Origin: Burkholderiales bacterium
GTDB taxonomy: Bacteria; Pseudomonadota; Gammaproteobacteria; Burkholderiales; Casimicrobiaceae
Assembly (NCBI GenBank): GCA_020851235.1
Contig: JADZDD010000009.1
Coordinates: forward strand, 1 to 64,000
DNA length: 64,000 bases
Direction of reading: 5' to 3'
This document shows positions 20,019 to 30,776 of the stretch, piece by piece (position 1 is the first letter of the stretch; each line of letters opens with the position of its first letter). The notes beneath the pieces are model-generated. The model worked only from the letters and a program-made list of their open reading frames with translations. It was not told the DNA's origin and searched no databases. A program made the translations under genes and the position numbers.

Positions 20019-21611
20019 ATGCCAACGCCCGTCGCCGCCGTGCAGCCGTCTCCCGTCGCCGCTCGCCCCAGCGTGCGCCCCGTCGTCCTCGTGATTCTCG
20101 ATGGCTTCGGGTGCGCTGCTCCCGCCCCGGACAACGCGATCGCCAACGCGCGCATGCCGCACTTTCGCGACCTGCTCGCCACCTGCCCGCACACGACGAT
20201 CGACGCTTCCGAGAACCCCGTCGGCCTCCCGGATGGACAGATGGGCAATTCGGAGGTCGGGCACCTCAACATCGGCGCCGGTCGCGTCATCTACCAGGAT
20301 TTCACGCGCATCGACCGGGCCATCGCGACGGGGGAGTTCGCGGCCAATCCCGTGCTGCACGCCGCGGTCACGCAGGCGCGGGCGACGGGCAACGCGGTGC
20401 ACGTGCTGGGACTTCTGTCCCCCGGGGGCGTGCACAGCCACGAGCGCCAGCTCGTGGCGATGGTCGATCTCGCCGCCGCCGGCGGGGTGCGCGACATCCG
20501 CGTCCACGCTTTCCTCGACGGCCGCGACACGCCACCACGAAGCGCGACGGCGTCGCTCGCGGCGATGGACGCCGCATGTGCCCGTCATCCCGGCGCACGC
20601 ATCGCCTCGATCGTCGGCCGCTACTACGCGATGGATCGCGACCAGCGCTGGGATCGCGTGGCGACAGCGTACGACCTCCTGGTCGACGGCGAGGGGCGAC
20701 ATCGTGCCGCCTCGGCGCAATCCGGGCTGGAGGCAGCGTACGCCCGCGGCGAAAGCGACGAGTTCGTCGCCCCGACCGCGATTGCAGGTCCTGCCGGCAC
20801 GCGCGCCGGCATGCGCGACGGCGACGTCGTCGTCTGCATGAATTTCCGCGCCGATCGCGTCCGCGAGATCACCCGTGCGCTGACGGCGGCAGACTTCGCG
20901 GGCTTTGCCCGCAAGCGCACGGTGCGCCTGGGCGAGTACGTCTGCCTCACCGCGTACGGCGAGGAGTTCGCGCACCTTCCCGTCGCCTTCGCGCCGCAGT
21001 CGATCCACAACGGTTTCGGCGAGTACGTCGCCGCGCTCGGTCTCACCCAGCTGCGCATCGCCGAGACCGAGAAGTACGCGCACGTCACCTATTTTTTCAA
21101 TGGCGGGGTCGAGGCGGTGTATCCGGGCGAGGATCGAATCCTCGTCCCCTCCCCCAAGGTTGCGACGTACGACGAGAAGCCGCAGATGAGCGCCCCCGAA
21201 GTCACCGATCGGCTGGTCGACGCCATCGGCTCGGGCCGTTACGACGCCATCGTGTGCAACTACGCCAATGGCGACATGGTCGGCCACACGGGCAACTACG
21301 AGGCCACGCTGCAGGCGATCGAAACGCTCGACACCTGTCTTGGCCGCGTCGTCGCGGCCGCGCGCGCGGCCGGCGGCGAAGTCGTCATCACCGCCGATCA
21401 CGGCAACGCCGAACGGATGCACGATCCCGGCACGGGTCAGGCACACACCGCGCACACGCTCAACCGGGTACCGTTCGTCTACGTCGGGCGACCGGCGGCA
21501 TTGCGCGACGGCGGAGCCCTGCAGGACATCGCGCCGACGCTCCTCGAATTGATGGGTCTCGCGCGTCCGCCGGAGATGACCGGGCGATCGCTGGTGACCC
21601 TCGATCGATAG
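20019..21611 (+). CDS. gpmI: 2,3-bisphosphoglycerate-independent phosphoglycerate mutase
   Basis: 530 residues. This Mn-dependent enzyme of the alkaline-phosphatase superfamily interconverts 3- and 2-phosphoglycerate. The metal-binding Asp28 (LDGFG) and the phosphorylated Ser78 (GNSEVGH) are present, as are [25 protein letters not shown] and ITADHGN. The N-terminus carries a non-conserved 20-residue lead. The ATG at 20019 was chosen because the frame upstream is Arg-rich and not family-like. It is divergent from the rhodanese gene across about 150 nt. Confidence 0.96.
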   Translation: MPTPVAAVQPSPVAARPSVRPVVLVILDGFGCAAPAPDNAIANARMPHFRDLLATCPHTTIDASENPVGLPDGQMGNSEVGHLNIGAGRVIYQDFTRIDRAIATGEFAANPVLHAAVTQARATGNAVHVLGLLSPGGVHSHERQLVAMVDLAAAGGVRDIRVHAFLDGRDTPPRSATASLAAMDAACARHPGARIASIVGRYYAMDRDQRWDRVATAYDLLVDGEGRHRAASAQSGLEAAYARGESDEFVAPTAIAGPAGTRAGMRDGDVVVCMNFRADRVREITRALTAADFAGFARKRTVRLGEYVCLTAYGEEFAHLPVAFAPQSIHNGFGEYVAALGLTQLRIAETEKYAHVTYFFNGGVEAVYPGEDRILVPSPKVATYDEKPQMSAPEVTDRLVDAIGSGRYDAIVCNYANGDMVGHTGNYEATLQAIETLDTCLGRVVAAARAAGGEVVITADHGNAERMHDPGTGQAHTAHTLNRVPFVYVGRPAALRDGGALQDIAPTLLELMGLARPPEMTGRSLVTLDR

Positions 21612-21794
21612 CCCCACGGCGACATTCCCGCCGCCTGGCAAGGAACTTGCAGCCACGCCATCGGACCAAGGAAGGCGAGCCGGAGGCACGCGTCCGAACG
21701 GACGATCGCGGACTCGCCGGCGCCCGTGATTGGATGACGTGAACGCGCGTTCGGTCGTGGCCGGGCGGCGTGCGGCTACCTCGCCGGGGTCGGC

Positions 21795-21800
21795 TATACT
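21795..21800 (+). promoter_or_regulatory. TATACT -10 box upstream of ctpA
   Basis: TATACT followed by a T-run stands out in the otherwise GC-rich 269-nt gap between gpmI and ctpA, 80 nt before the ctpA start. No matching -35 is seen at 16-18 nt. The rest of that gap shows no ORF or RNA that I can support. Confidence 0.35.
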
Positions 21801-21880
21801 TTTTCGCGTGGTTGCGGCGGCGGACGATCCGCGCCTGCGCGGCCATCTTGGAAGTCTCACGAAATTCGGGAGTCGGTTGC

Positions 21881-23332
21881 ATGACAGGCAAGGAACCGAG
21901 CGGGCGCGACAAGTGGAAGAAGGCGGGCCTCGTCGGCCTCGGCACCGTGCTCGGGGTGCTGTTGTCGCTCAATTTTTCGGCCATCGCGCAACGCGAGGCG
22001 AAGACGCCGATCCCGTATGAAGACCTCCAGCTCCTGTCGGCGGTCTTCGGCAAGATCAAGAGCGACTACGTCGAGGCGGTCCCCGACGACAAGCTCATCA
22101 AGGAAGCGATTAACGGCATGGTGCGGGGGCTCGATCCGCACTCCGACTTCCTCGATGCGGAAGCGTTCAAGGAGCTGCAGGTCTCGACGCAAGGCAAGTT
22201 CGGCGGCCTCGGCATCGAGGTGGGAGTCGAGGACGGCGTGGTGCGCGTGGTCTCCCCCATCGAGGACACGCCGGCGTTCCGGGCCGGCATCAAGGCCGGC
22301 GACCTCATCGTCAAGATCGACGACACGGCGACGCGCGGCCTGCCGCTCGGCAAGGCGGTGGAGAAGATGCGCGGCAAACCCGGCACGCAGATCGTGCTCA
22401 CGGTGGTGCGCAAGGACGTCGACCATCCGCTCACCTTCACGCTCACGCGTGAGGAGATCAACGTCAAGAGCGTCCGGGCGAAGATGCTCGAGCCCGGCTA
22501 CGGCTACATCCGCATCCGCAATTTCCAGGAGCGCACGGGCGAGGATCTCGCCAAGGCGCTGAAGGACTTCTACGCGAAGGGCGACCTCAAGGGCCTCGTG
22601 CTCGACGTGCGCAGCGATCCGGGCGGCCTCCTTAACCAGGCGGTTGCGGTGTCGGCGGCGTTCCTGCCCAAGGATGCGCTCGTCGTGTACACCGACGGGC
22701 GCACACCCGACTCGCGCATGCGCCTGTCGGCCACGAAGGAGAACTACTCGCGTCGCGGCGATGACTGGTTCAAGGACCTGCCTGCCGCCGTGAAGAAGGT
22801 GCCGATGGTGGTGCTCGTCGACGGTGGCACGGCGTCGGCCTCGGAGATCGTCGCGGGCGCGCTGCAGGACCACAAGCGGGCGACGGTCATCGGCAACCAG
22901 ACGTTCGGCAAGGGCTCGGTGCAAACGATCGTGCAACTCGGCAACCACGCCGGGTTGAAGCTCACCACGGCGCGCTACTACACGCCGTCGGGTCGCTCGA
23001 TCCAGGCCAAGGGCATCGAGCCCGATATCGCGGTCGACGACGGCCGTGACTCGATGAATCGGATCCGCGAAGCGAACCTCGAGCACCACCTCGAAGTTCC
23101 CAACGCACCGGGGGCAAAGACCGACGACGCCAAGCCGGGCGCGACGTCGCCGAAGGCAGGCGGAGCGAGCAAGGGTGATGCGGCGCAAGCCTTCCCGCGC
23201 TTCGAATTCGGCGCCGACGACGACTTCCAGCTGAGGCAGGCGATGAACCACCTGAAGGGCCTGCCGGTCATCGCCTCCACCCGGGCGATTGCCGCCAACG
23301 CGGCGGTGCCGCCCACCACGGCCAAGCCGTAG
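21881..23332 (+). CDS. ctpA: C-terminal processing protease (S41 family, periplasmic)
   Basis: 483 residues. A signal anchor (about 16-36) is followed by a helical segment, a PDZ domain (about 100-190, FGGLGIEVG) and the S41 protease core. The Ser/Lys dyad is Ser319 (GGTASASEI) and Lys344 (TFGKGSV), 25 residues apart as in E. coli Prc. It cleaves C-terminal tails of envelope proteins. Residues 415-445 are a low-complexity Ala/Lys/Pro linker before a short C-terminal helix. The ATG at 21881 directly precedes the basic part of the signal anchor. Confidence 0.94.
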   Translation: MTGKEPSGRDKWKKAGLVGLGTVLGVLLSLNFSAIAQREAKTPIPYEDLQLLSAVFGKIKSDYVEAVPDDKLIKEAINGMVRGLDPHSDFLDAEAFKELQVSTQGKFGGLGIEVGVEDGVVRVVSPIEDTPAFRAGIKAGDLIVKIDDTATRGLPLGKAVEKMRGKPGTQIVLTVVRKDVDHPLTFTLTREEINVKSVRAKMLEPGYGYIRIRNFQERTGEDLAKALKDFYAKGDLKGLVLDVRSDPGGLLNQAVAVSAAFLPKDALVVYTDGRTPDSRMRLSATKENYSRRGDDWFKDLPAAVKKVPMVVLVDGGTASASEIVAGALQDHKRATVIGNQTFGKGSVQTIVQLGNHAGLKLTTARYYTPSGRSIQAKGIEPDIAVDDGRDSMNRIREANLEHHLEVPNAPGAKTDDAKPGATSPKAGGASKGDAAQAFPRFEFGADDDFQLRQAMNHLKGLPVIASTRAIAANAAVPPTTAKP

Positions 23333-23360
23333 CGCGTCCGGACGCGCTCGCGCATCGGTA

Positions 23361-23391
23361 CGCAAACGCCCGGCACCGCCGGGCGTTTGCG
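23361..23391. terminator. perfect 14-bp hairpin after ctpA
   Basis: Bases 23361-23374 pair perfectly with 23378-23391 around a 3-nt loop. It sits 28 nt after the ctpA stop and 22 nt before the thiF-like start. It lacks a true U-run (the 3' arm is followed by GTTTGCG-like sequence). A strong terminator or processing site between the two genes is likely. Confidence 0.6.
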
Positions 23392-23413
23392 TTTGCGATG
23401 CCATAATCGACGC

Positions 23414-24208
23414 ATGACGATCTGCACCGTCGATCTGGGCGATACCGAGCTCCTGCGCTACAGCCGCCACATCCTGCTCGACGAGTTCGGGACCGGCGCC
23501 CAGGAGCAGTTCGCCCGCGCCCGTGCCCTCGTCGTCGGGATGGGCGGCCTGGGTGCCCCCGCGGCGCAGTTTCTCGTGGCCGCGGGCGTGGGCGCGGTGA
23601 CGCTGTGCGACGACGACGACGTCGACCTCACCAACTTGCAGCGGCAGATCCTCTACGCCACTTCCGACGTCGGTGCGCGCAAGGTCGACGCGGCGGCACG
23701 GCGCCTTGCCGCGGTCAATCCGACCGTGCGCATCGACACGATCTCGACGCGTGTCGATGCCGAGGCGCTCGTCCCGCTCGTGCAGGCGGCCGACGTCGTG
23801 CTCGACTGCTGCGACAACTTTGCGACGCGCCACGCGGTCAACGCGGCGTGCGTTCGCGGCGGGCGTCCGCTGGTGAGTGGCGCCGCCGTACGCTTCGATG
23901 GGCAGGTCGCGGTATTCGATCCGCGCGACCCGGCATCACCGTGCTACCACTGCCTCTTCGGTGACGGCGAGGAAGTCGAGGAGACACGCTGCGCGACGAT
24001 GGGCGTCTTCGCGCCGCTCGTGGGCATCGTCGGTGCGATCCAGGCCGCCGAGGCGCTGCGGCTCATCGCCGGCGTCGGCGAGCCGCTCACGCGACGACTC
24101 CTCCTCATCGACACGCTGACGATGCGCTTTCGCGAGCTCGCCGTGCCCCGCGATCCGGCGTGCCCGGTGTGCAGCGGGCGCGACAGGCCGCACCGCGAAT
24201 CGCGCTGA
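23414..24208 (+). CDS. ThiF/MoeB/HesA family adenylyltransferase
   Basis: 264-residue E1-like enzyme that adenylates the C-terminal Gly of a small sulfur carrier (ThiS or MoaD type). ATP-binding GMGGLGAPA is at 42-50, with DDDDVDLTNLQRQ at 66-78. The zinc cysteines are Cys177/Cys180 (CYHC) and Cys250/Cys253 (CPVC), and Cys193 (TRCATMG) occupies the catalytic-Cys region. No sulfur carrier or rhodanese domain is attached. Sequence alone does not separate MoeB from ThiF; betaproteobacteria often place this gene after ctpA. It converges with the following gene across 4 nt. Confidence 0.88.
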   Translation: MTICTVDLGDTELLRYSRHILLDEFGTGAQEQFARARALVVGMGGLGAPAAQFLVAAGVGAVTLCDDDDVDLTNLQRQILYATSDVGARKVDAAARRLAAVNPTVRIDTISTRVDAEALVPLVQAADVVLDCCDNFATRHAVNAACVRGGRPLVSGAAVRFDGQVAVFDPRDPASPCYHCLFGDGEEVEETRCATMGVFAPLVGIVGAIQAAEALRLIAGVGEPLTRRLLLIDTLTMRFRELAVPRDPACPVCSGRDRPHRESR

Positions 24209-24212
24209 GCGC

Positions 24213-25292
24213 TCAGCCTGCGGCGCAGGTGGTCGCCTCGCCGAACCGCGCCTGCTCGCGCAGTCGCGTCTCCCACTGCCCGACCGCGCCGGCGCGCGTG
24301 GCCGCGTCGGCTGCCTGGAGGCGGGCGACGATGGCCTGCCCGGCCTCGGTGCATTCGAAGGCGCGGCGTTGCACCATGCTCACCTGCTGCTGCGCGGCCG
24401 TGCGCGTGCCAGCGTCGCTGCTGCGCTCGGCCAGATGCGCACCGGCGCTGCGTAGCGCCCACGTGGCCGCGCGCCCGGCAAGGGCGTGGCCTGCCACGAG
24501 GCAGGCCGCACCGGCAGGGTCCGGCATCGGAGCCGGCGCCCGGCACAGGCTCGCGATGCGCTGCGCCGCATACGACGGGTGCGCACGAATGTAGTCGTTG
24601 GCGAGCTCGACTCGCGCCGCAGGGCTCGCCGCCCCCGGCAAGTCTCGAATCGCTTCCCACACGAGCCACGCCGCCCGGTCGGCATAGTCGTCGAAGCGCA
24701 ATCGTGTCGCGGCTTCGCCAAGGTAGGCGACCATCGCCGCGCCGTTGTTGCGGCGGCGAGCACGATCGGCGAGGAGCAGCGTGGGCACGCCATTGTCGGC
24801 ATCGCGCAGGGCCCAATCGGCAAGACGATCGACGCCGTCGCACGCAGCCGGCAGCGGCTGCAGTGGCGCGAGGCACGCGATCGCGAGCGACGCAATGTAG
24901 AGCGTCTCGTCCGGCACGCGACGGCGCACGTCCGCGAGCGCATCCGCCCGCACCCAGGGATCGGCGTCACCCCACGTCGCCTCGATCCATCGCTCGCGCG
25001 GCGTGGTCGCCGTCGACAGATGCGAACGAAACGCCTGGTCGAGGGCGTCACGCTCCGCCTGCCAACGGGAGGGAGGCGCCGGTGCCGGTTCCGCGATGCG
25101 CGTGCCGCGAGCGTCGGTGCGTACCTCGGCGAGCAACGACGTCGGTGTCGCGACGAATCCGAGCGCAAGCAGGACGCCGACGGTGCGAAGCAAGACGGGA
25201 TGAAGTGACACGAGGGGCCAGGGGGGAAGGCGAGCCGGTGGGGGCGGCTGCGCCGTTGCGCCGCCGATCGCCTTGCGGCGACAGGCGACCAT
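24213..25292 (-). CDS. exported protein of unknown function
   Basis: 359 residues, unrecognised. A Pro-rich start is followed by a hydrophobic stretch (about 27-47, HPVLLRTVGVLLALGF) that looks like a signal anchor or signal peptide. The remainder is Ala/Arg-rich and mostly helical, with six cysteines that may pair after export. It starts 19 nt after slmA ends and reads in the same direction as argB-slmA, so it may be the third gene of that unit. A GTG at 25211, at the start of the hydrophobic segment, is an alternative start. No catalytic motif seen. Confidence 0.6.
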   Translation of the reverse strand: MVACRRKAIGGATAQPPPPARLPPWPLVSLHPVLLRTVGVLLALGFVATPTSLLAEVRTDARGTRIAEPAPAPPSRWQAERDALDQAFRSHLSTATTPRERWIEATWGDADPWVRADALADVRRRVPDETLYIASLAIACLAPLQPLPAACDGVDRLADWALRDADNGVPTLLLADRARRRNNGAAMVAYLGEAATRLRFDDYADRAAWLVWEAIRDLPGAASPAARVELANDYIRAHPSYAAQRIASLCRAPAPMPDPAGAACLVAGHALAGRAATWALRSAGAHLAERSSDAGTRTAAQQQVSMVQRRAFECTEAGQAIVARLQAADAATRAGAVGQWETRLREQARFGEATTCAAG

Positions 25293-25311
25293 TATGCACT
25301 CGCCGAAGGGA

Positions 25312-25881
25312 TCAGCCGAACAGGAACTTGCGCTGCAGCGCCCACCCCTCCTGCGGTGCGCGCTTGAATCCGGTTTTCGCGTAGAGCTGCCAGCGGCCGA
25401 GGACGTAGGCGATGAGCACCGCACCGTCGGCCTGCGCGTCGCCGTGCCAGCCGTTGGCCGCCTGCGCGATGCGCAACGACTGCCGCAATGACGCTTCGAG
25501 GCGGTCGGTGAGCTGGTTGATGCGCAGCTGCAGCCGCTCGTCCTCGTTGACGAGCGCCTCGCCGATGAGCACGCGCGTCATCCCCGGATTCTTCTCGGCG
25601 AAGGAGAGCAGCATCACGACCGTCTGCTCGGCCTGCGCGACGCCATCCTGCGTTTCGCTGGTGATCTTGTTGACGAACGAGAAGAGCGTCGTTTCGATGA
25701 ACTCGATCAGGCCCTCGAACATCTGCGCCTTGCTCGCAAAGTGGCGATACAGCGCCGCTTCGCTGACCGCGAGCTTCGCGGCGAGCGCCGCGGTCGTGAC
25801 CTTCTCGCCGCGTGGATTCTCCAGCATGCCGGCGAGCGTCTGCAGGATCTGCAGACGACGCTCCCCCGATCGCGCGGCCAT
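25312..25881 (-). CDS. slmA: nucleoid occlusion factor SlmA (TetR-like)
   Basis: 189 residues. The N-terminal TetR helix-turn-helix includes KVTTAALAAKLAVSEAALYRHFASKAQM in pieces around 30-57. The C-terminal domain follows SlmA, with ALVNEDERLQLRINQL and the closing segment GRWQLYAKTGFKRAP. SlmA binds specific DNA sites and disassembles FtsZ over the nucleoid. Its position just downstream of argB (37 nt) is the usual betaproteobacterial arrangement. The ATG at 25881 is favoured over an upstream open extension. Confidence 0.9.
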   Translation of the reverse strand: MAARSGERRLQILQTLAGMLENPRGEKVTTAALAAKLAVSEAALYRHFASKAQMFEGLIEFIETTLFSFVNKITSETQDGVAQAEQTVVMLLSFAEKNPGMTRVLIGEALVNEDERLQLRINQLTDRLEASLRQSLRIAQAANGWHGDAQADGAVLIAYVLGRWQLYAKTGFKRAPQEGWALQRKFLFG

Positions 25882-25918
25882 CGTCGCCCGTCGTGCGCCG
25901 TGCAGGACGCGCCGGCCG

Positions 25919-28113
<2,195 letters not shown>

Positions 28114-28114
<1 letters not shown>

Positions 28115-29427
28115 TGCGGCTCGCCATCATCCGCCAGCGTTACGATCCCGAGGGCGCCGCCGAGCGCTTCCTCGAGGGTGCGCTCGAGGCACTGCTCGAG
28201 CGCAACGTCGCGATCACGCTCTACACCCGAGCGTGGCCCGCGACGAAGCTCCAGTTGATCGAACCTGCGATCGTCGATCCGTTCCACGTCGGCGCGCTGT
28301 GGCGCGACGCGGGTTTCGCGCGCGCCGTCGCGCGCAGCGTGGCGGGGGCCGGCGCGAACCTCGTGCAGTCGCACGAACTCGTGCTGACCTGCGACGTCTA
28401 CCGTCCCGACGACGGCCTGCACGTCACCTGGCTCGAGCAGTCGCTGCGTGACGCGACGTTGCCCGCCCGCTGGCGCGCGGCGCTGTCGCCGCGGCAGCGC
28501 TACGCGCTCGCGATGGAGCGCAAGCTCTTCGCGAGTCCCTGGCTGCGCATGGTCCTGTGCCCGTCGCCGCTCGTGCGCGACGAGATCGAGGCGCGCTTCC
28601 AATTTCCCCACGACCGCCTGCGCGTGCTGCGCAATGCGGTCGACACCGACCGGTTCCAGCCGGCGCTCGCCGCGCAGCGCGCGCCCGTCCGCGAACGGCA
28701 CGCCATCGCGACGGATGCCCCCGTCTTCGTGCTGGTGGGATCCGGGTTCCGGCGCAAAGGGGCGAGGACGGCGCTTGCCGCACTCGCAAAGCTGCAGCCG
28801 CCGGCGCACCTCATCGTCGTCGGCAGCGATCCGAACGTAGGCGAGTTCGAGCGCGCCGCCCGCGCCTGCGGCGTCGGCGAGCGCGTCACGTTCGCGGGGT
28901 ACCAGGCCGACGTCGCGCCGTACCTCGGCGCGGCCGACGCCTTCGTACTGCCCGCCCCATACGATCCCTCCGCGGACGCGACGATGGAAGCGATGGCGCG
29001 GGGCCTGCCGGTGGTCACGAGCACGCGGTCCGGTGCTGCGGACCTCGTCCTCGCTCACGATGCCGGCATCACCTGCCCTGCGGACGACGCCGACGCCTTC
29101 GCTGCGGCCATGCGCACGCTCCTCGATGCCTCGACGCGGCAGGCGATGGGAGAGCGGGCGCGCGATGCAGTGCTGCCGTACGCGCCGGCCGCAACGACGC
29201 TCGCTCTCGTCCTCGTCTACAAGGAACTTCTCGAGGCGAGCATCGCGCACCGACTTGCGCCGAAGAGCGCGACTGCCGCGCCGGCCGCGCCGCCCGCCGA
29301 GGCGGCGCCGCTGCACGGCGAGTTCGGACTCGACGCCGAAACGCTCGTCGATCCGCCGCCCGTCGATGCCGCACCCGATGCGCTGCCGCCGGACGCCGCA
29401 CCCCCCGCCGGCACGCCGCCGCATTGA
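28114..29427 (+). CDS. glycosyltransferase family 4
   Basis: 437 residues. GT-B retaining transferase: N-terminal MRLAIIRQRYDPEGAAERF, LVQSHE near 86-91, a nucleotide-sugar domain with FVLVGSGFRRKG, and the C-terminal EAMARGLPVVTSTRSGAADLV. Residues about 380-437 form a Pro/Ala/Asp-rich tail absent from the following paralogue. It has no signal peptide, so it acts at the inner face of the inner membrane. The start overlaps the preceding stop by 1 nt. Probably adds a sugar to the LPS core; the specific linkage is unknown. Confidence 0.85.
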
Positions 29428-29438
29428 CGATCCCGCGC

Positions 29439-30587
29439 ATGCGTCTTGCGATCGTGCGCCAGCGCTACACGCCTTACGGCGGCGCCGAGCGCTTCGTCGA
29501 GCGCGCGCTCCTGGCGCTTGCCGCACGCGGCGTCGAACTCACGCTCGTGACGCGACGCTGGCCCGGCGGGTCCGATCCGCGCATCGCACCGCTCGTCGTC
29601 GATCCGCCGTACGTCGGGCGGACGCTGCGCGATGCGGGTTTCGCGCGCGCCGCGTGCGCCGCCGTCGCGCGGCTGCGCGACACGCTCGTCCAATCGCACG
29701 AACGTATCGCCTGCTGCGACATCTACCGCGCAGGCGACGGCGTGCACGCCGTGTGGGTCGACGAGCGGCAGCGGCACGCCTCGTGGGCGGCAAGGCTCGC
29801 GCTCGCGGCGAGTCCCTACCATCGCCACGTGCTCGCCGCCGAGCGGCGGATGTTCGCGAGCCCCCGGCTGCAGGCGGTGATCTGCATCTCGCGCATGGTG
29901 CAAGACGAGATCCACGAGCGCTTCGGACTGCCGCGCGAGCGCCTGCCGATCATCTACAACGCGATCGATCCCGCGAGCTTTCATCCCGGACTCGCGCTGA
30001 CCCGCGCGGCGACCCGCAGGCAGCACGGCATTCCGGACGAGGCCTGCGTCTACCTCCTCGTGGGCTCGGAGTACGCGCGCAAGGGCGTGCGACGTGCGCT
30101 CGAGGCGCTCGCACGCGTGCCGGCGCCGGCACACCTCGTCGTCGTCGGGCGCGATCGGCATCCGGCACGCTACCGGGCGCTCGCGCACCGGCTCGGCGTC
30201 GCATCCCGCGTGACGTTCGCCGGGCCGCAGGGCGATCCGCGACCGTTCTACGGGGCCGCGGACGCCTTCGTGCTGCCGACGCTCTACGATGCATTGTCCA
30301 ACGCCGTTCTCGAGGCGCTCGCCTGCGGCTTGCCGGTGGTCACGAGCGATCGCTGCGGCGCCGGCGAGCTCGTGCGCGACCACGCCGCGGGATTCGTCGT
30401 CGGCGCGCGCGACATCGACGCCATTGCCGCCGGGATGCACGCGCTCCTCGACGCGGCGACGCGCGCGCGTATGGCGGCGCAGGCCCGCGTGGCGATGGCG
30501 CCACTCACGCCGGAGGCGATGGCGGCACGCCTCGTCGCACTCTACGAGCGACTGCTGCCGACGGCGAGCCGTGCGGGCAGAGGATGA
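29439..30587 (+). CDS. glycosyltransferase family 4, tandem paralogue
   Basis: 382 residues, clearly homologous to the preceding gene: the same opening (MRLAIVRQRYTPYGGAERF), LVQSHERIACCDIYRAGDG against LVQSHELVLTCDVYRPDDG, and the shared C-terminal pattern EALACGLPVVTSDRCGAGELV. The Glu of the EALAxGLP segment is in the usual GT4 position. It lacks the acidic Pro/Ala tail. The pair looks like a tandem duplication with later divergence, suggesting two related sugars added in succession. The gap to the previous gene is 11 nt. Confidence 0.87.
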   Translation: MRLAIVRQRYTPYGGAERFVERALLALAARGVELTLVTRRWPGGSDPRIAPLVVDPPYVGRTLRDAGFARAACAAVARLRDTLVQSHERIACCDIYRAGDGVHAVWVDERQRHASWAARLALAASPYHRHVLAAERRMFASPRLQAVICISRMVQDEIHERFGLPRERLPIIYNAIDPASFHPGLALTRAATRRQHGIPDEACVYLLVGSEYARKGVRRALEALARVPAPAHLVVVGRDRHPARYRALAHRLGVASRVTFAGPQGDPRPFYGAADAFVLPTLYDALSNAVLEALACGLPVVTSDRCGAGELVRDHAAGFVVGARDIDAIAAGMHALLDAATRARMAAQARVAMAPLTPEAMAARLVALYERLLPTASRAGRG

Positions 30588-30675
30588 GCCGATGCGCGCG
30601 CCCGCACGACCCGCCGCATCGCAAGCCCCTCCCCTCCGGGCGCACCCTGCCGGATCGCAGGGAAATCGCCTGGGC

Positions 30676-30681
30676 TATACT
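30676..30681 (+). promoter_or_regulatory. TATACT -10 box upstream of msbA
   Basis: TATACT occurs in the 189-nt gap before the msbA start, about 96 nt upstream. No good -35 was found at the proper distance. It may give msbA expression independent of the preceding glycosyltransferases. No ORF is supported in this gap. Confidence 0.3.
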
Positions 30682-30776
30682 CCCCGCGCCAAGCGTTCGC
30701 GCACCCGCGCCCGCGCTCTAAGGCCGTCGTGCCACGCCGGTGCCACGGTGGATCGGGTGCGCTGCCACCGCTCCCG

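Noticed and set aside
19443-21860. Rhodanese fused to a 660-residue N-terminal extension
   Set aside because: The extension is antisense to gpmI. The rhodanese protein has its own ATG at 19865 followed by a transmembrane helix.
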